This document shows positions 27,730-37,284 of a DNA stretch of 64,000 nt, in pieces. Below the pieces are notes generated by a model. The model was not told the DNA's origin, ran no database searches, and saw nothing but the letters and a program-made list of their open reading frames with translations. Where the stretch lies: NCBI GenBank assembly GCA_016464825.1, contig JAEKNQ010000059.1, forward strand, positions 24,072 to 88,071, in the 5' to 3' direction. Position 1 is the first letter of the stretch; the number at the start of each line of letters is the position of its first letter. Both the position numbers and the translations under genes were made by a program. Source of the DNA: Candidatus Dormiibacter inghamiae (lineage in GTDB: Bacteria; Chloroflexota; Dormibacteria; Dormibacterales; Dormibacteraceae).

Positions 27730-28724
27730 GGGCCGCGGTACTCCGTGCCTTCAGGCAGCCCCTGGAACTGACCGAGGTGCCGGCCCCGGAGCTCCGCAAC
27801 GGCGATGTGCTGGTCGAGGTGCGCGCGGTCGGGCTCTGCGGCACCGATCTCAAGATCACGGGCGGCCTATTTGCGGACACCCCCCTTCCGCTCATCCCCG
27901 GCCACGAGGTGGCCGGCGTGGTCGTCGCGGGAACCGAACAGGTTGCGGAAGGCACCCGGGTGGCCTGCTACATCTACGACCCATGTGGGAAGTGCGCACG
28001 CTGCCTGGGCGGCCAGCCCACCCTGTGCCCGAGCTCCCGGCGCATCGGCTTTGATCACGCCGGCGGGCTAGCCCGCTTCCTGCGTATGCGCGCGTGCAAC
28101 GTGCTGCCGATGTCGGAGGGCGTCCCTTTCGAGCACGCGGCCGTGGCCATGGACGCTGTCATGTCGCCCTGGCGGGCTCTGGTGGTGCGGGCGCAACTGC
28201 AGGCAGGCGAGCGCCTGGTGATCGCGGGCGCTGGCGGGCTGGGGCTCAACGGGCTGCAGATCGCTCGGGGGCTAGGGGCGGCGGTGGCGGTCATCGACCC
28301 CCATCACGACCACCGTGGCGCCGCCATCGAGCTGGGCGCTGAGCTGGCGGTGACCGGAGAGGAGACCGCGAGGGTGAGCGACTGGTCGAGGGGCGGCGCC
28401 GATGTCGCCTTCGAGGCGTCGGGGACGCGCAGCGGGTTCGACGCCCTGCTGGCCAGTGTGAGGCCCGGAGCGCGCCTGATCACCAATGGGTACCGGCCGG
28501 GCGTGGAGTACGGTGTCGACTCCTCGGTGCTTGCGCTGCAGGAGCTCACGATAATGGGCTCGCGGGCTGGGAGCCGGGAGGATGCCCGGCACGCGCTCTT
28601 GGCGGTTGAGGAGGGAATGGTCAAGCCACTGATCTCCCAAATCCTGCCGCTGGCGGAAGTGAATTGGGCACTCGACCAAGTACGCGCGGGCGAGGCCCTC
28701 GGACGCGTGGTCGTCAACCCCTAA
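27726..28724 (+). CDS. Zinc-dependent alcohol dehydrogenase (MDR superfamily)
   Basis: 332 residues from a TTG at 27726 that overlaps the preceding TGA, beginning with the family N-terminus MRAAVLRAF. The catalytic zinc ligands are in VGLCGTDLK and PGHEVAG, and the structural zinc site is CGKCARCLGGQPTLC. The nucleotide motif is GAGGLGLNGLQ. It is closer to the 13988 paralogue in motif layout than to the 23566 one. The TTGA overlap is the same junction type as at 1744. Confidence 0.88.
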   Translation: MRAAVLRAFRQPLELTEVPAPELRNGDVLVEVRAVGLCGTDLKITGGLFADTPLPLIPGHEVAGVVVAGTEQVAEGTRVACYIYDPCGKCARCLGGQPTLCPSSRRIGFDHAGGLARFLRMRACNVLPMSEGVPFEHAAVAMDAVMSPWRALVVRAQLQAGERLVIAGAGGLGLNGLQIARGLGAAVAVIDPHHDHRGAAIELGAELAVTGEETARVSDWSRGGADVAFEASGTRSGFDALLASVRPGARLITNGYRPGVEYGVDSSVLALQELTIMGSRAGSREDARHALLAVEEGMVKPLISQILPLAEVNWALDQVRAGEALGRVVVNP

Positions 28725-28741
28725 GAGAGGAGAAGAGCGGG

Positions 28742-29971
28742 ATGGCCGTCACCAATGACACCCGGCTCGGCACCCCGAGCCCCCACTTCGGACTCACACC
28801 AGAGATCGCGGAACTGCGCGCTCATGCGAGGACCTTTGCGATCGACAAGCTCAGGCCGAGGGCCGCCGAGTTCGAGTGGAAGGGCGGAATTCGGGACCGC
28901 GTCGACTGGGACCTCGTCGAGGAGGTCTCCAGCTTCGGCTGGCGGACGTACGGCCTCTCTCGTGAGGACGGAGGAGCTGGCGGGAGCGTGCTGGGGATCT
29001 GCGTCCTGATCGAGGAACTCGCCTTTGGCGACATGGGGTTTGCGGTGATCATCGACCAGACCCTGAAGGTCCAGCGCATCATCGCCCGCAGCGCTCAGGG
29101 ACAGGTGCGCAGCCACTTCCTGAAGCGCTTTCTGGCGGAACCGCGGAACGTTCTGGCCATTTGCTTCACGGAGCCCGACACCTCCTCCGACTACGTCGTC
29201 CCGCGCTCCGACTTCCGTTTCCAGTCCAGCGCTGTCCTGCGTGAGGACGGCAACTGGATCCTGAACGGCTATAAGCAGTACATCTCGAACGGCGCCGACG
29301 CCGGCTTCTACCTGGTCTGGGCGTGCACCGACCCAGACCAGCCGGCCAACCTCGGCACCAGCGGTTTCCTGCTTGAACCCGGCATGCCGGGTTTTGAGGT
29401 CGAGAAGGTGCATGAAAAGATCGCGCAGAGGACGATCAATAACGCGGCCATGCGCTTTACGGACGTGGTCATCGAGCCGTGGCGGCTGGTCGGGCCACCG
29501 CACATGGGTTACGGCAGCGTGAAGGACGTTCTCAAGGAGAGCGCCATCGAGGCGGGCGCGACCACCCTCGGCACCGCACGCGCCGCTTACGAGATGGCGT
29601 TCGCCCATGCCCAGCAGCGGGTGCAGGGTGGCAGGCCGCTCATCGAGCATGCCAACATCGCCTGTCGGCTAGCCGAGATGTACTCGGAGTTGGAGGCTGC
29701 GCGCAGCCTGATCTGGCGAGCCGCCTGGGCAGTGGAGCACGATCCGGACTACGACTACGCGATGGGCAGCGCGGCCAAGACGGTGGCCGCTGAAGTCGCC
29801 GTGCGCACCTGCCTCTCGGCGATGGAGATCCACGGCGGCCTGTCGATCATGTACCAGGATTGCCAGGTCGAGAAGTGCCTTCGCGATTGCGTGTCCTTCC
29901 TGCACTCGGACGGTGCCCAGGACTCGCACCGCCTCCGCATCACCAACATCCTGAGAGAGGCCCAGCCATGA
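28742..29971 (+). CDS. Acyl-CoA dehydrogenase
   Basis: 409 residues from ATG at 28742, preceded by AGAGAGGAG. The frame is open upstream but without similarity. The N-terminal helical domain, the FAD/substrate beta domain (AICFTEPDTSSDYV) and the C-terminal helical bundle (MEIHGGLSIMYQDCQVEKCLRD) are all visible. It introduces an alpha,beta double bond into an acyl-CoA and passes electrons to ETF. This shows the operon handles a CoA thioester, consistent with the CoA-transferase at 566-1744. Confidence 0.9.
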   Translation: MAVTNDTRLGTPSPHFGLTPEIAELRAHARTFAIDKLRPRAAEFEWKGGIRDRVDWDLVEEVSSFGWRTYGLSREDGGAGGSVLGICVLIEELAFGDMGFAVIIDQTLKVQRIIARSAQGQVRSHFLKRFLAEPRNVLAICFTEPDTSSDYVVPRSDFRFQSSAVLREDGNWILNGYKQYISNGADAGFYLVWACTDPDQPANLGTSGFLLEPGMPGFEVEKVHEKIAQRTINNAAMRFTDVVIEPWRLVGPPHMGYGSVKDVLKESAIEAGATTLGTARAAYEMAFAHAQQRVQGGRPLIEHANIACRLAEMYSELEAARSLIWRAAWAVEHDPDYDYAMGSAAKTVAAEVAVRTCLSAMEIHGGLSIMYQDCQVEKCLRDCVSFLHSDGAQDSHRLRITNILREAQP

Positions 29972-30933
29972 AGATCGACGTACACAACCACGCCATCCCT
30001 GATGCCGCCCTGGAGCTGCTGCGGTCGGATCCCGCCTACCGCACCCAGATCGACGGCGACAGGATCAGCGGTGGCAACCACGTCAACTTCACGCTCATGG
30101 CGTCCTTCCGGGATCCCGACGCAAAGCTGGCCGAGCTTGAGTCGAAGCGCCTCGAGGCGGCCGTCGTCTCGGTGGCCCCACCGCTCTTCTTCTACGAGGT
30201 TGGCCCCGAAGCGGGGGAGGCAATCGCCAAGGCCACGAATCAGGGACTCCGGGAGTTCGCGGCGGCGCACCCCGACCACTATCGCTGGATGGCGCACGTT
30301 CCCATGGCAGACCCCGGTCGCGCCGCTGCCGTGCTTGAGGAGGCGATCGGCGCCGGGGCGGTCGGGGTCGAGATCGGCACCTCGGTCGCAGGCCGGCGGC
30401 TGGACGAGCCCGAGTTCGAGCCCTTCTGGGCGGCGGCCGAGCGGCTGCAGACTCCGGTCATGCTGCACCCCGCCTACAACGAGCCCCACCGCGGGCTCGA
30501 CCAGTTCTACCTGCAGAACGTCATCGGAAACCAGCTCGAGACAACCACCGCAATCGAACGCCTGATCGCCTCTGGGCTCCTCGGCAGGCACCCGCGCCTC
30601 AAGGTCGTCCTGGTCCACGCCGGCGGCTACTACCCCTTCCAAGCGGGCCGGCTGCGCCACGCGACCACGGTCCGGCCGGAGCTGGAGTCGGCGCCAGCCG
30701 ACCCCTGGAGCTTCCGCGGCCAGGTCGTCGTGGACACCATCACCCACGACCGGGACGCCCTCGCCTACCTCGTCTCCCGGATGGGCGCGGAGAACGTCGT
30801 GTTGGGGACCGACCTGCCGTTCGACATGGCGCCCCCGCAGCCGGTCAACGAGCTCGATCAAGCGCTCGACGCCGCAACTGCCCGCACCATTGCCGAAGAC
30901 AATCCTGCCCGCCTCTACCGTTTCGTTGACTGA
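29968..30933 (+). CDS. Amidohydrolase_2 family protein (ACMSD/ring-decarboxylase-like)
   Basis: 321 residues from ATG at 29968, overlapping the acyl-CoA dehydrogenase stop (ATGA). The metal site starts with KIDVHNHAIP (H-x-H). A later His lies in VLVHAGGYYPF and an Asp in VVLGTDLPFDM. This pattern is that of aminocarboxymuconate semialdehyde decarboxylase, gamma-resorcylate decarboxylase and related metal-dependent decarboxylases or hydrolases. A decarboxylation or ring hydrolysis step is plausible; the substrate is unknown. Confidence 0.87.
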   Translation: MKIDVHNHAIPDAALELLRSDPAYRTQIDGDRISGGNHVNFTLMASFRDPDAKLAELESKRLEAAVVSVAPPLFFYEVGPEAGEAIAKATNQGLREFAAAHPDHYRWMAHVPMADPGRAAAVLEEAIGAGAVGVEIGTSVAGRRLDEPEFEPFWAAAERLQTPVMLHPAYNEPHRGLDQFYLQNVIGNQLETTTAIERLIASGLLGRHPRLKVVLVHAGGYYPFQAGRLRHATTVRPELESAPADPWSFRGQVVVDTITHDRDALAYLVSRMGAENVVLGTDLPFDMAPPQPVNELDQALDAATARTIAEDNPARLYRFVD

Positions 30934-31720
30934 CGCAGGCCGGGCGCTGGCAGGCCGGGTGGCAGTCGTCACTGGCGGGAACCGCGGCATCGGCCGGGGA
31001 ATCGCCCTGGCCATGGCCAAGGCGGGCGCCGCGGTCGCCATCTCGGCGCGAAATATCGAAAGCCTGGAGGGGGTGGCGCGGGAGGTCCGTGCGCTCGGCG
31101 CTGAATGCATCGCCACCGCCTGCGACGTCGCTGACGAGGCGTCCGTGGCCGCCATGGGGACCACTGTGATGAAGCGCTTCGGGCGGGTGGACGTGATGGT
31201 CGCCAACGCAGGGGTGGCGGGACCCACCCGGCCGATGCAGGACCTAAGCCTGGCGGAGTGGCGGGAGTGCATCGCCATCGACCTTGACGGGGTGTTCCTT
31301 ACCTTCCGCTGCTTCATTCCAACCATGATCGAGGCGGGCACTGGCAGCCTGATCGCAATCTCCTCCATCACCGGCAAGCGCCCGCTGGCGGGGCGGGCCC
31401 CCTACGCCGCCGCCAAGATGGCCGTCATCGGCCTCTGTCGCACGCTCGCAGCCGACCTTGGCCCGCAGGGCGTTCGTGTCAACGCGGTCTGCCCAGGTGC
31501 GGTCGCGGGCCCCCGCATCGAGGACGTCGTGCGCAACCAGGCGCGGATAAAGGGTATCTCCGAGGGCGAGGCCCTGCGGCAGTTCACCGATCCGACGCCG
31601 CTGCGCCGGCTGGTGGAGCCCGACGAGGTCGGACACACCTGCGTCTTCCTCGCCTCCGACGCCGCATCCGGCATCACCGGCGAGGACATAAACGTCTCGG
31701 CCGGACTGGTGATGTACTGA
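30926..31720 (+). CDS. SDR-family oxidoreductase
   Basis: 264 residues if the TTG at 30926 is used, overlapping the preceding stop by 8 bases; an ATG at 30890 in the same frame would overlap by 44 and add 12 residues. Neither has a clear ribosome-binding site. The motifs are TGGNRGIGRG, ANAGVAG, ISSITGK and YAAAKMA, with the end ASGITGEDINVSAGLVMY. It is a classical NAD(P)-dependent dehydrogenase, related to but distinct from the SDR at 26941. Confidence 0.88.
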   Translation: MTDAGRALAGRVAVVTGGNRGIGRGIALAMAKAGAAVAISARNIESLEGVAREVRALGAECIATACDVADEASVAAMGTTVMKRFGRVDVMVANAGVAGPTRPMQDLSLAEWRECIAIDLDGVFLTFRCFIPTMIEAGTGSLIAISSITGKRPLAGRAPYAAAKMAVIGLCRTLAADLGPQGVRVNAVCPGAVAGPRIEDVVRNQARIKGISEGEALRQFTDPTPLRRLVEPDEVGHTCVFLASDAASGITGEDINVSAGLVMY

Positions 31721-31744
31721 ATCAGTGAAGGAGCCAAACCTGAA

Positions 31745-32509
31745 GTGACGCCCAACGAGCCCAAGGCCTACACAGACCTGGTCGAGATCACCTTCTTCGG
31801 CAAACGACTAAAGGTGCTCGATCTGAGCCGCGAGATTTCGCCGGACATACCCGTCTATCCGGGCCATATGAAGGTGGCGATCTGGACGCACATGAGCCAC
31901 GAGGAGTCCCACCTCCGGATGGGTGACAGCCCCTTCCGAGGGTATGCGGTGAAGGGCATTTCGCTCTGCGACCACGACTCGACCCATATGGACGCTATCT
32001 ACCACTTCAACCCCGACCGGCCCGACCTAACGATCGAGAAATTCGCCATCGAGAACTCGTTCACCGAGGCGGTCTGGATCGACGTCTCGGACGCCGCCCC
32101 AAAGACCAGCATCACACGCGAGCGCGTTCGCCGCGCAATGGACGCGGCCGGCCTCGACGAGCTGCCCAAGGGCGGCAGCCTCCTCTACTACACGGGCGCA
32201 GCCACCAAGTGGAGCGACCACCTGGCCTACGTCAGTGAGTACGCCGGCCTTGACGCTGAGGCCTCGCGCTTCATCCTCGACCAGGGGGTCGTGAACATCC
32301 TCACGGACGCAGTCTCGACCGACAACCCCACCGACCTCGGCTACCCCAACCACACCGCCTGCGCGGAGTACCTCATCAATCACACCGAGGTGGTCAACAA
32401 CATCGATCGCATCCCTATGCACAAGGGCTTCAGCCTGATGGTCATCCCCCTTCGGCTGGTCGGCTGCACGGGTTCGCCGGTCCGCGTGTTCGCGGCTTGG
32501 GAACCCTGA
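31745..32509 (+). CDS. Cyclase-family (kynurenine formamidase-like) metal hydrolase
   Basis: 254 residues from GTG, with GAAGGAG upstream at longer than usual spacing. The family metal motif H-x-x-T-H-x-D is seen as CDHDSTHMDAIYHF. Members hydrolyse N-formylkynurenine, isatin or cyclic amides and lactones using a Mn or Zn site. It is one base upstream of a second, shorter member of the same family, and they may act as a pair on successive or related substrates. Confidence 0.87.
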   Translation: MTPNEPKAYTDLVEITFFGKRLKVLDLSREISPDIPVYPGHMKVAIWTHMSHEESHLRMGDSPFRGYAVKGISLCDHDSTHMDAIYHFNPDRPDLTIEKFAIENSFTEAVWIDVSDAAPKTSITRERVRRAMDAAGLDELPKGGSLLYYTGAATKWSDHLAYVSEYAGLDAEASRFILDQGVVNILTDAVSTDNPTDLGYPNHTACAEYLINHTEVVNNIDRIPMHKGFSLMVIPLRLVGCTGSPVRVFAAWEP

Positions 32510-32510
32510 C

Positions 32511-33182
32511 ATGGATGGGTGCATCATTGATCTAACCGTGCCGGTCGGCGCCGCGACCAAGAGCCCACCCTCCACCGACATGCGCGTAGAGTTCGAACGC
32601 CACCGAAGGGGCCCCGGCTTCTGGCAGGTCACCTCGGTCCGGCAGAGTCTTCACACCGGCAGCCACGTCGACTCGGGCCTCCACTGCTACGAGGATGGCG
32701 GCACCACCGACGGAATCACCCTCGACCAGGTCTGTGGCGAGGCGGTCATTTTTGACCTGGGCGAACTCGCGCCCTCGACCCAGATCACGCGAGAAATGCT
32801 GCGCAAGTTCGACCCCGGGGTTCGCCCGGGCCAGATTGCTGTGGTGCGCACGGCTTGGACTGACCGGGCATGGGGCGACTTTCCCCGCTTTTTTGTGGAG
32901 TCGCCCTACCTCGCCGTCGAGGCCGCCGAGTTCCTAGCCTCGCTCCAACCGAAGGCCGTCTGCTTCGACTTCTTCGAGGAGTACTCAGCTCGCCTACCGG
33001 AGTTCGGCTCGGAGGACTTCAGGGTGCACAAAGCGTTCCTCGGCAAGGAGATCGTGATCATCGAACAGGCCACCGGTCTCGGCCAGCTGGTCGGCAAGCG
33101 GTTCGACTTCTTCGCACCTTTCTACAAGCTGGTCGACGTCGAGGGGGCTCCCGCGCGCATCTTCGCCGTCGTGCACGACTGA
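32511..33182 (+). CDS. Cyclase-family metal hydrolase, second copy
   Basis: 223 residues starting one base after the previous stop. The metal motif HTGSHVDSGLH is canonical (H-x-G-x-H-x-D). A conserved YEDGGTTDGI loop and a PFYKLVDVEGAPARIFAVV end follow. It is the last gene of the plus-strand operon and is convergent with the ThDP enzyme gene, 24 bases away. The two cyclases share only motif-level similarity, so they probably have different substrates. Confidence 0.87.
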   Translation: MDGCIIDLTVPVGAATKSPPSTDMRVEFERHRRGPGFWQVTSVRQSLHTGSHVDSGLHCYEDGGTTDGITLDQVCGEAVIFDLGELAPSTQITREMLRKFDPGVRPGQIAVVRTAWTDRAWGDFPRFFVESPYLAVEAAEFLASLQPKAVCFDFFEEYSARLPEFGSEDFRVHKAFLGKEIVIIEQATGLGQLVGKRFDFFAPFYKLVDVEGAPARIFAVVHD

Positions 33183-33206
33183 TCTAGACGGCTGGCACCC
33201 CCCGAT

Positions 33207-34865
33207 TCACCACCAGCGATCGATTGTCGCCGTGCAGATCTCGGCGGGATCCACGTGGACGTCGACGACCGCCGGCCCGCTGGCCTCCAGCGCGCGCGCA
33301 AGGGCGGGGGCTATTTCCGAGGGCCGGCTCACAGTCTCGCCTTGGGCCCCAAAGAGCTCGGCCACTGCCGCGAAGTCCGGGTTGCCGAATTCCGATCCGA
33401 TCAGCCGGTTGCCGAACTTAGTCTGCTGGCGGATCTTGATGTTGCCGTAGCCGAAGTTGTTCACCACGACGGCGACGACGCCGATCTTCTCCCGGACGCA
33501 GGTCTCGAGGTCCTGCATCGTCATCGCGAAGCCGCCGTCACCGGCCACGGCCACCACCTGCCGCTCCGGGAACGCCAGCTTGATGCCCATCGCGGCCGGC
33601 AGGCCGCAGCCCATGGGCCCGGCGGCGGCCGGGTATATGTACGAGCCGTCGGCAGTGGCAGGCAGGTACCGAGCCAGCCAGTAGTTGAAGTTGCCCGAGT
33701 CGGTGCAGATCACCGCGTCGGGGTCGAGGGCCCGGCGGAGGTCCCGCACCAGCCGGGGCGTGACAATCGGCATCGCGTCCCAATCGACGCCGGAGATCGA
33801 TTCCTCCCAGGCCCGCCGGTGGCCATGAATCTCCGCGACGCGCTGCGGGTTCCATCCCGGCTCGCGCTCCCGGCGGACGGCAGTCAGGATCTCCTCCAGC
33901 GCCATCCGTGCGTCGGCCGCCATGCCGACGCTGACCGGCAGCACGCGACCGACAGTCGCGGGGTCGATGTCGATCTGGATCAACCGCTGCTCTGGGCCGA
34001 ACCGCATCCGATAGTCCTCGGTGGCGAACTCGGAGAAGCGCAGGCCCAGCGCCAGCACGACGTCGGCCTCGTGCAGGACCGCCGCGCTGGCCCCGGTGCC
34101 GCCGCGCCCGATGGTGCCCGTGCACAGGTGATGGTCCTCGCGCACCGCCTTTTTCCCCCACGAGTTGGTCACCGCCGCGCCCAACCGCTCGGCCAGGTCA
34201 AGGACGAGGCCAGCCGCCCCTGACTTCGTCACGCCGCCACCGGCGATTATGGCCGGCCGCTCGGCCGCGAGCAAGATGGCGACCGCGGCCTCGACCGCTT
34301 CGAGGGCGGGCAGGGCGCGACCGACTACGCACCGGCTGGGGACCGACAGCCGGCCGGCGTACTCCGCCGAAGGAAAGTCGAGCGGGATCGAGACATGCAC
34401 CGGGCCGGGACGGGCCGATACAGCCACCCTGAAGGCCTCCTGCAGGGTCTCGGGAACGCGCTGGGCCGCCCGCACCTCGACGGACATCTTGGTGATGGGC
34501 CGGAACAGCGACTCCAGGTCAATCTCCTGGAAGGCCCCCAGCCCGCGCGCGCCGGACGCCACGTGGGAGCTGATCAGCACCACCGGCGAGCCCTCGGCGA
34601 AGGCCGCCTGCACGCCGATGACGCTGTTTGAGGCCCCGGGCGAGCGTGACACGAGCATCGCCGCCGGGCGCCCGGTGTACTCGGCGTAGCCAAGCGCCAT
34701 GTGAATGCCCACCTGCTCATGCCGCACCAGCACGAAGCGGGGCGCGGCCTTTCGGTAAATGCCGTCTAGGTAGTCCATCACGCCGCTGCCTGGAAGGCCC
34801 GCCGCGAACGGGACCTGTTCGTCCAATAGCACCTCGACCACGGCGTCGGCAATCGTCCGCGTCAA
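33207..34865 (-). CDS. Thiamine diphosphate-dependent enzyme (acetolactate synthase-like)
   Basis: 552 residues, starting with TTG at 34865. The three ThDP-enzyme domains are visible: the N-terminal Pyr domain with catalytic E50 in VRHEQVG, a central domain, and the C-terminal PP domain with GDGGFAMTMQDLET...NNFGYG, the thiamine-diphosphate motif. The family includes acetolactate synthase, benzoylformate decarboxylase, oxalyl-CoA decarboxylase and sulfoacetaldehyde acetyltransferase. No regulatory small subunit is adjacent, so a catabolic decarboxylase or lyase is more likely than branched-chain amino acid synthesis. Confidence 0.88.
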   Translation of the reverse strand: MTRTIADAVVEVLLDEQVPFAAGLPGSGVMDYLDGIYRKAAPRFVLVRHEQVGIHMALGYAEYTGRPAAMLVSRSPGASNSVIGVQAAFAEGSPVVLISSHVASGARGLGAFQEIDLESLFRPITKMSVEVRAAQRVPETLQEAFRVAVSARPGPVHVSIPLDFPSAEYAGRLSVPSRCVVGRALPALEAVEAAVAILLAAERPAIIAGGGVTKSGAAGLVLDLAERLGAAVTNSWGKKAVREDHHLCTGTIGRGGTGASAAVLHEADVVLALGLRFSEFATEDYRMRFGPEQRLIQIDIDPATVGRVLPVSVGMAADARMALEEILTAVRREREPGWNPQRVAEIHGHRRAWEESISGVDWDAMPIVTPRLVRDLRRALDPDAVICTDSGNFNYWLARYLPATADGSYIYPAAAGPMGCGLPAAMGIKLAFPERQVVAVAGDGGFAMTMQDLETCVREKIGVVAVVVNNFGYGNIKIRQQTKFGNRLIGSEFGNPDFAAVAELFGAQGETVSRPSEIAPALARALEASGPAVVDVHVDPAEICTATIDRWW

Positions 34866-34924
34866 GCGTCCAGGATCTCAGCGTGCCGGCCGCAGGGCGG
34901 CTAGGGACCAGCGATGCGTGCCTT

Positions 34925-36184
34925 CTAGGTCGGGCGGCTGGCGCTGTACTTCTTGAACGAGTCCCTCCACTTCGCCTCGCTGAGCGTGCCCCAAGGCTGG
35001 ACGTTGGTGTAGGTCTTGATGGGCACGTTGCGGAGGTCGGAACCGACCTGCTTGACCTCGCACATGTAAGTGTTCTGGATCGGCGAGAAGCCTGTCGGGC
35101 TGAGCCGGACCGGGCCCCTGGCGGCCACGATCGGGGTCGTCTTCATGGCCTTGATGAGGGCCTTCTTGTCTTTGGTGACGCCGTTGACCTTCTGGAGGGC
35201 GGCTACCAGGAGGCGAGCCTTGGCGTAGCCGGCGTCCGAGTAGTAGCCGGGGTACACGCCGTATTGAGCCTTGTACTCCTCCGTGAACTTCTTGTTCTCG
35301 GGGGTGTCGATGCCATCGCAGTACTGGGCCCCGGTCTGGACACCTAGGATGGCCGCGGGATCCTCCGATGGGAGCGATGAGTAGTCGGTCAGCTGCGTGA
35401 TCCCCAGCAGGGGAGTCTTGCCCTTCAGCCCGAACTGCTTGTACGCAGAGGTGAAGCGGACGGCGGTTGCCCCGGAAAGCTCGGCGTAAACGCCGTCGAT
35501 GCCGCTGGTGGGGATCTGCGAGACGTAGGGGCTGAAGTCGGAGGTCGTGTTGGGCGCCCACAGAAACTTGTCGATCGTGCCGCCACCGGCTCGGAAGGCG
35601 TCGGCGAAGCCGCCGACGACCAGCCAGCCGAAAGAGAAGTCCTGGCCGATGGTGACGATGTGCTTCCAGTGCAGGTTCTCGAGGGCGTACTTGGCCGCCA
35701 TGATGGCGGGCTGGTTGCAGGACCAGCCGGAGGAGAAGCCGTTTCCGAACTTGGCGTAGTAGTCGAGCTGAATCGCCGAACACATCGAGAGATCATCCGT
35801 CGGCACGCCCTTGGGCCCGGAGTAGGCGGCCACGGCGGCGATCTCGTTGGCCGCCAAGGGCCCCTGCAGGACGTCGATCTTCTGGTTGTCGATCAACTGG
35901 CGAGCTTGCGACAGGGCCACGTTGGGATCGGCCTGGGTATCCAGGTAGGTGGTCGCGATCTTGCGACCGTTGATTGTGTCCCCGAAGTCGTGCAGGCCGA
36001 GGTTGAAACCGTTCTGCTCGTTCTTACCATTGGAGGCGAAGCCGCCCGTGAGAGGCACCAGGTAGCCCACCTTGATGGGTGATGTGTCGGTCCCCCCTCC
36101 ACCGGCGCTGCTGCCGCCACAGGCGGCCACGAGCAGGGCCACCAACACGAACACGGCTCCGCGACTGGTCCATCTACGGGTCAT
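34925..36184 (-). CDS. LivK-type ABC transporter substrate-binding lipoprotein (copy 2)
   Basis: 419 residues with a signal peptide and lipobox LVAAC (Cys22). The Peripla_BP_6 body begins IKVGYLVPLTGGFASNGK. It is a close paralogue of the 2770-4020 protein, sharing the YPGYYSDAGY and SDLRNVPIKT elements. An AGGAG site precedes the ATG. It sits 59 bases from the ThDP enzyme gene on the same strand and may be co-transcribed with it. No permease is adjacent. Confidence 0.93.
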   Translation of the reverse strand: MTRRWTSRGAVFVLVALLVAACGGSSAGGGGTDTSPIKVGYLVPLTGGFASNGKNEQNGFNLGLHDFGDTINGRKIATTYLDTQADPNVALSQARQLIDNQKIDVLQGPLAANEIAAVAAYSGPKGVPTDDLSMCSAIQLDYYAKFGNGFSSGWSCNQPAIMAAKYALENLHWKHIVTIGQDFSFGWLVVGGFADAFRAGGGTIDKFLWAPNTTSDFSPYVSQIPTSGIDGVYAELSGATAVRFTSAYKQFGLKGKTPLLGITQLTDYSSLPSEDPAAILGVQTGAQYCDGIDTPENKKFTEEYKAQYGVYPGYYSDAGYAKARLLVAALQKVNGVTKDKKALIKAMKTTPIVAARGPVRLSPTGFSPIQNTYMCEVKQVGSDLRNVPIKTYTNVQPWGTLSEAKWRDSFKKYSASRPT

Positions 36185-36415
36185 GGGCTACTCCTAATCT
36201 CCTTGGGTGCGACAAGCGTCTACCACGCTAGCATCCATCGCCGGCTTAGGCAATGTGGCTGTGGACGCGAGGTGTGATGCGATCATGGGTCCCGACCCAT
36301 GGACGTCGAGGCGGCTGAATAATATAGGTGCGCACCGGCGCGATGTCCCGGCCAACAGTTGCGGTTCGCGGTGGCGAGCAGGAGTGGCCCCTTGGCAGAC
36401 GGTAAGTCCCATTTC

Positions 36416-36820
36416 ATGACGACCATCGACGATGTCGCGCCCCAGCCCGTCCGCGCTGAGCAGGGCTGGGTGGGAATGGACATCCGCTTCCCGCTGCCTC
36501 CAGAGGTTGCCGACGAGGCCCGGGTTGCGCTCTTCCGTGCGCTTTTCCCACCCGGTTCCCAGCACAGTGCCCACATCCATCCCAACGCGGACGAGTTCTT
36601 TTACGTTATCCGCGGCCGCGCCGAGATTGGCTCCGGCGACGAGAGCCACCAGGTCGGCGCCGGCACAGTGGAGTTCGTGCGCCGGGGTGCCGTCCACTGG
36701 CTTCGCAACCTTGATTCCAGGGAGGAGGTCGAGGTGTTCGGCGGTTATCTGGGCGTGGCGAATCTGCAGGAGGCGGGTTACGAGTACGTCGGGAAGGCTG
36801 GCAATCAGCGCCAGACCTAG
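36416..36820 (+). CDS. Cupin-domain protein
   Basis: 134 residues from ATG at 36416; a TTG at 36359 would add 19 residues and neither start has a good ribosome-binding site. The two cupin motifs are seen in HIHPNADEFFYVIRGRAE and GTVEFVRRGAVHWLRN, with H, H, E and H as likely metal ligands. Single-domain cupins may be dioxygenases, isomerases or sensors; function cannot be assigned. It is divergent from the binding-protein gene. Confidence 0.8.
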   Translation: MTTIDDVAPQPVRAEQGWVGMDIRFPLPPEVADEARVALFRALFPPGSQHSAHIHPNADEFFYVIRGRAEIGSGDESHQVGAGTVEFVRRGAVHWLRNLDSREEVEVFGGYLGVANLQEAGYEYVGKAGNQRQT

Positions 36821-36899
36821 AGACGAAGCGCCTCGGCCGATTAAGGACCGTCCTTGGTCCGCTTGACCGAGAGGTGACACTGCCGCGGCCCTCGCGGTC

Positions 36900-37145
36900 G
36901 CGGGGCCGGCCATGGCGGCATTAAACCGCAGTGACCGACGCAGGAACTTGCCGGTCGTGGTCTTTGGGACCGCGTGGACGGTCTTTACCACGGTCCTCGT
37001 AGGTAGGCCGCCGCGCCTTGCAGAAGTCGGTCAGGTCCTGAATTGCCACCGGCTCGGCGCAGCGTAGGGAAAGCCTTGACCAATTTCCCGCAATAGCTGT
37101 CGGGGACGCCAACAGCGGCCGCCTCGTGCACCCCGGATGGTTCAG
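36900..37145 (-). pseudogene. C-terminal remnant of an AMP-forming acyl-CoA synthetase
   Basis: Read on the minus strand, three consecutive pieces in different frames match the C-terminal domain of acyl-CoA synthetases. VHEAAAVGVPDSYCGKLVKAF comes first, then EPVAIQDLTDFCKARRPTYE, then VVKTVHAVPKTTTGKFLRRSLR, with the catalytic lysine in the TGK motif. The rest of the roughly 500-residue enzyme is absent, so this is a decayed fragment rather than a sequencing artefact. The bases from 37146 to 37284 hold no gene I can support. Confidence 0.75.
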
Positions 37146-37284
37146 TAAGGGCCGCCGGTGTAAGCGCTCATACCCGACACGCCCGGCAGGCGCTGCCCGC
37201 GATCAAACCGGCGCCCAGCGCCATAAGCCTCCTCGGTAAGGCGAACGCGAACACTGCCTGACCTCGGGGGTATCGAACCGGACG

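Noticed and set aside
28721..31377. Long minus-strand open frames opposite the acyl-CoA dehydrogenase and amidohydrolase genes
   Set aside because: They mirror the codon pattern of the well-supported plus-strand genes and show no family motifs.
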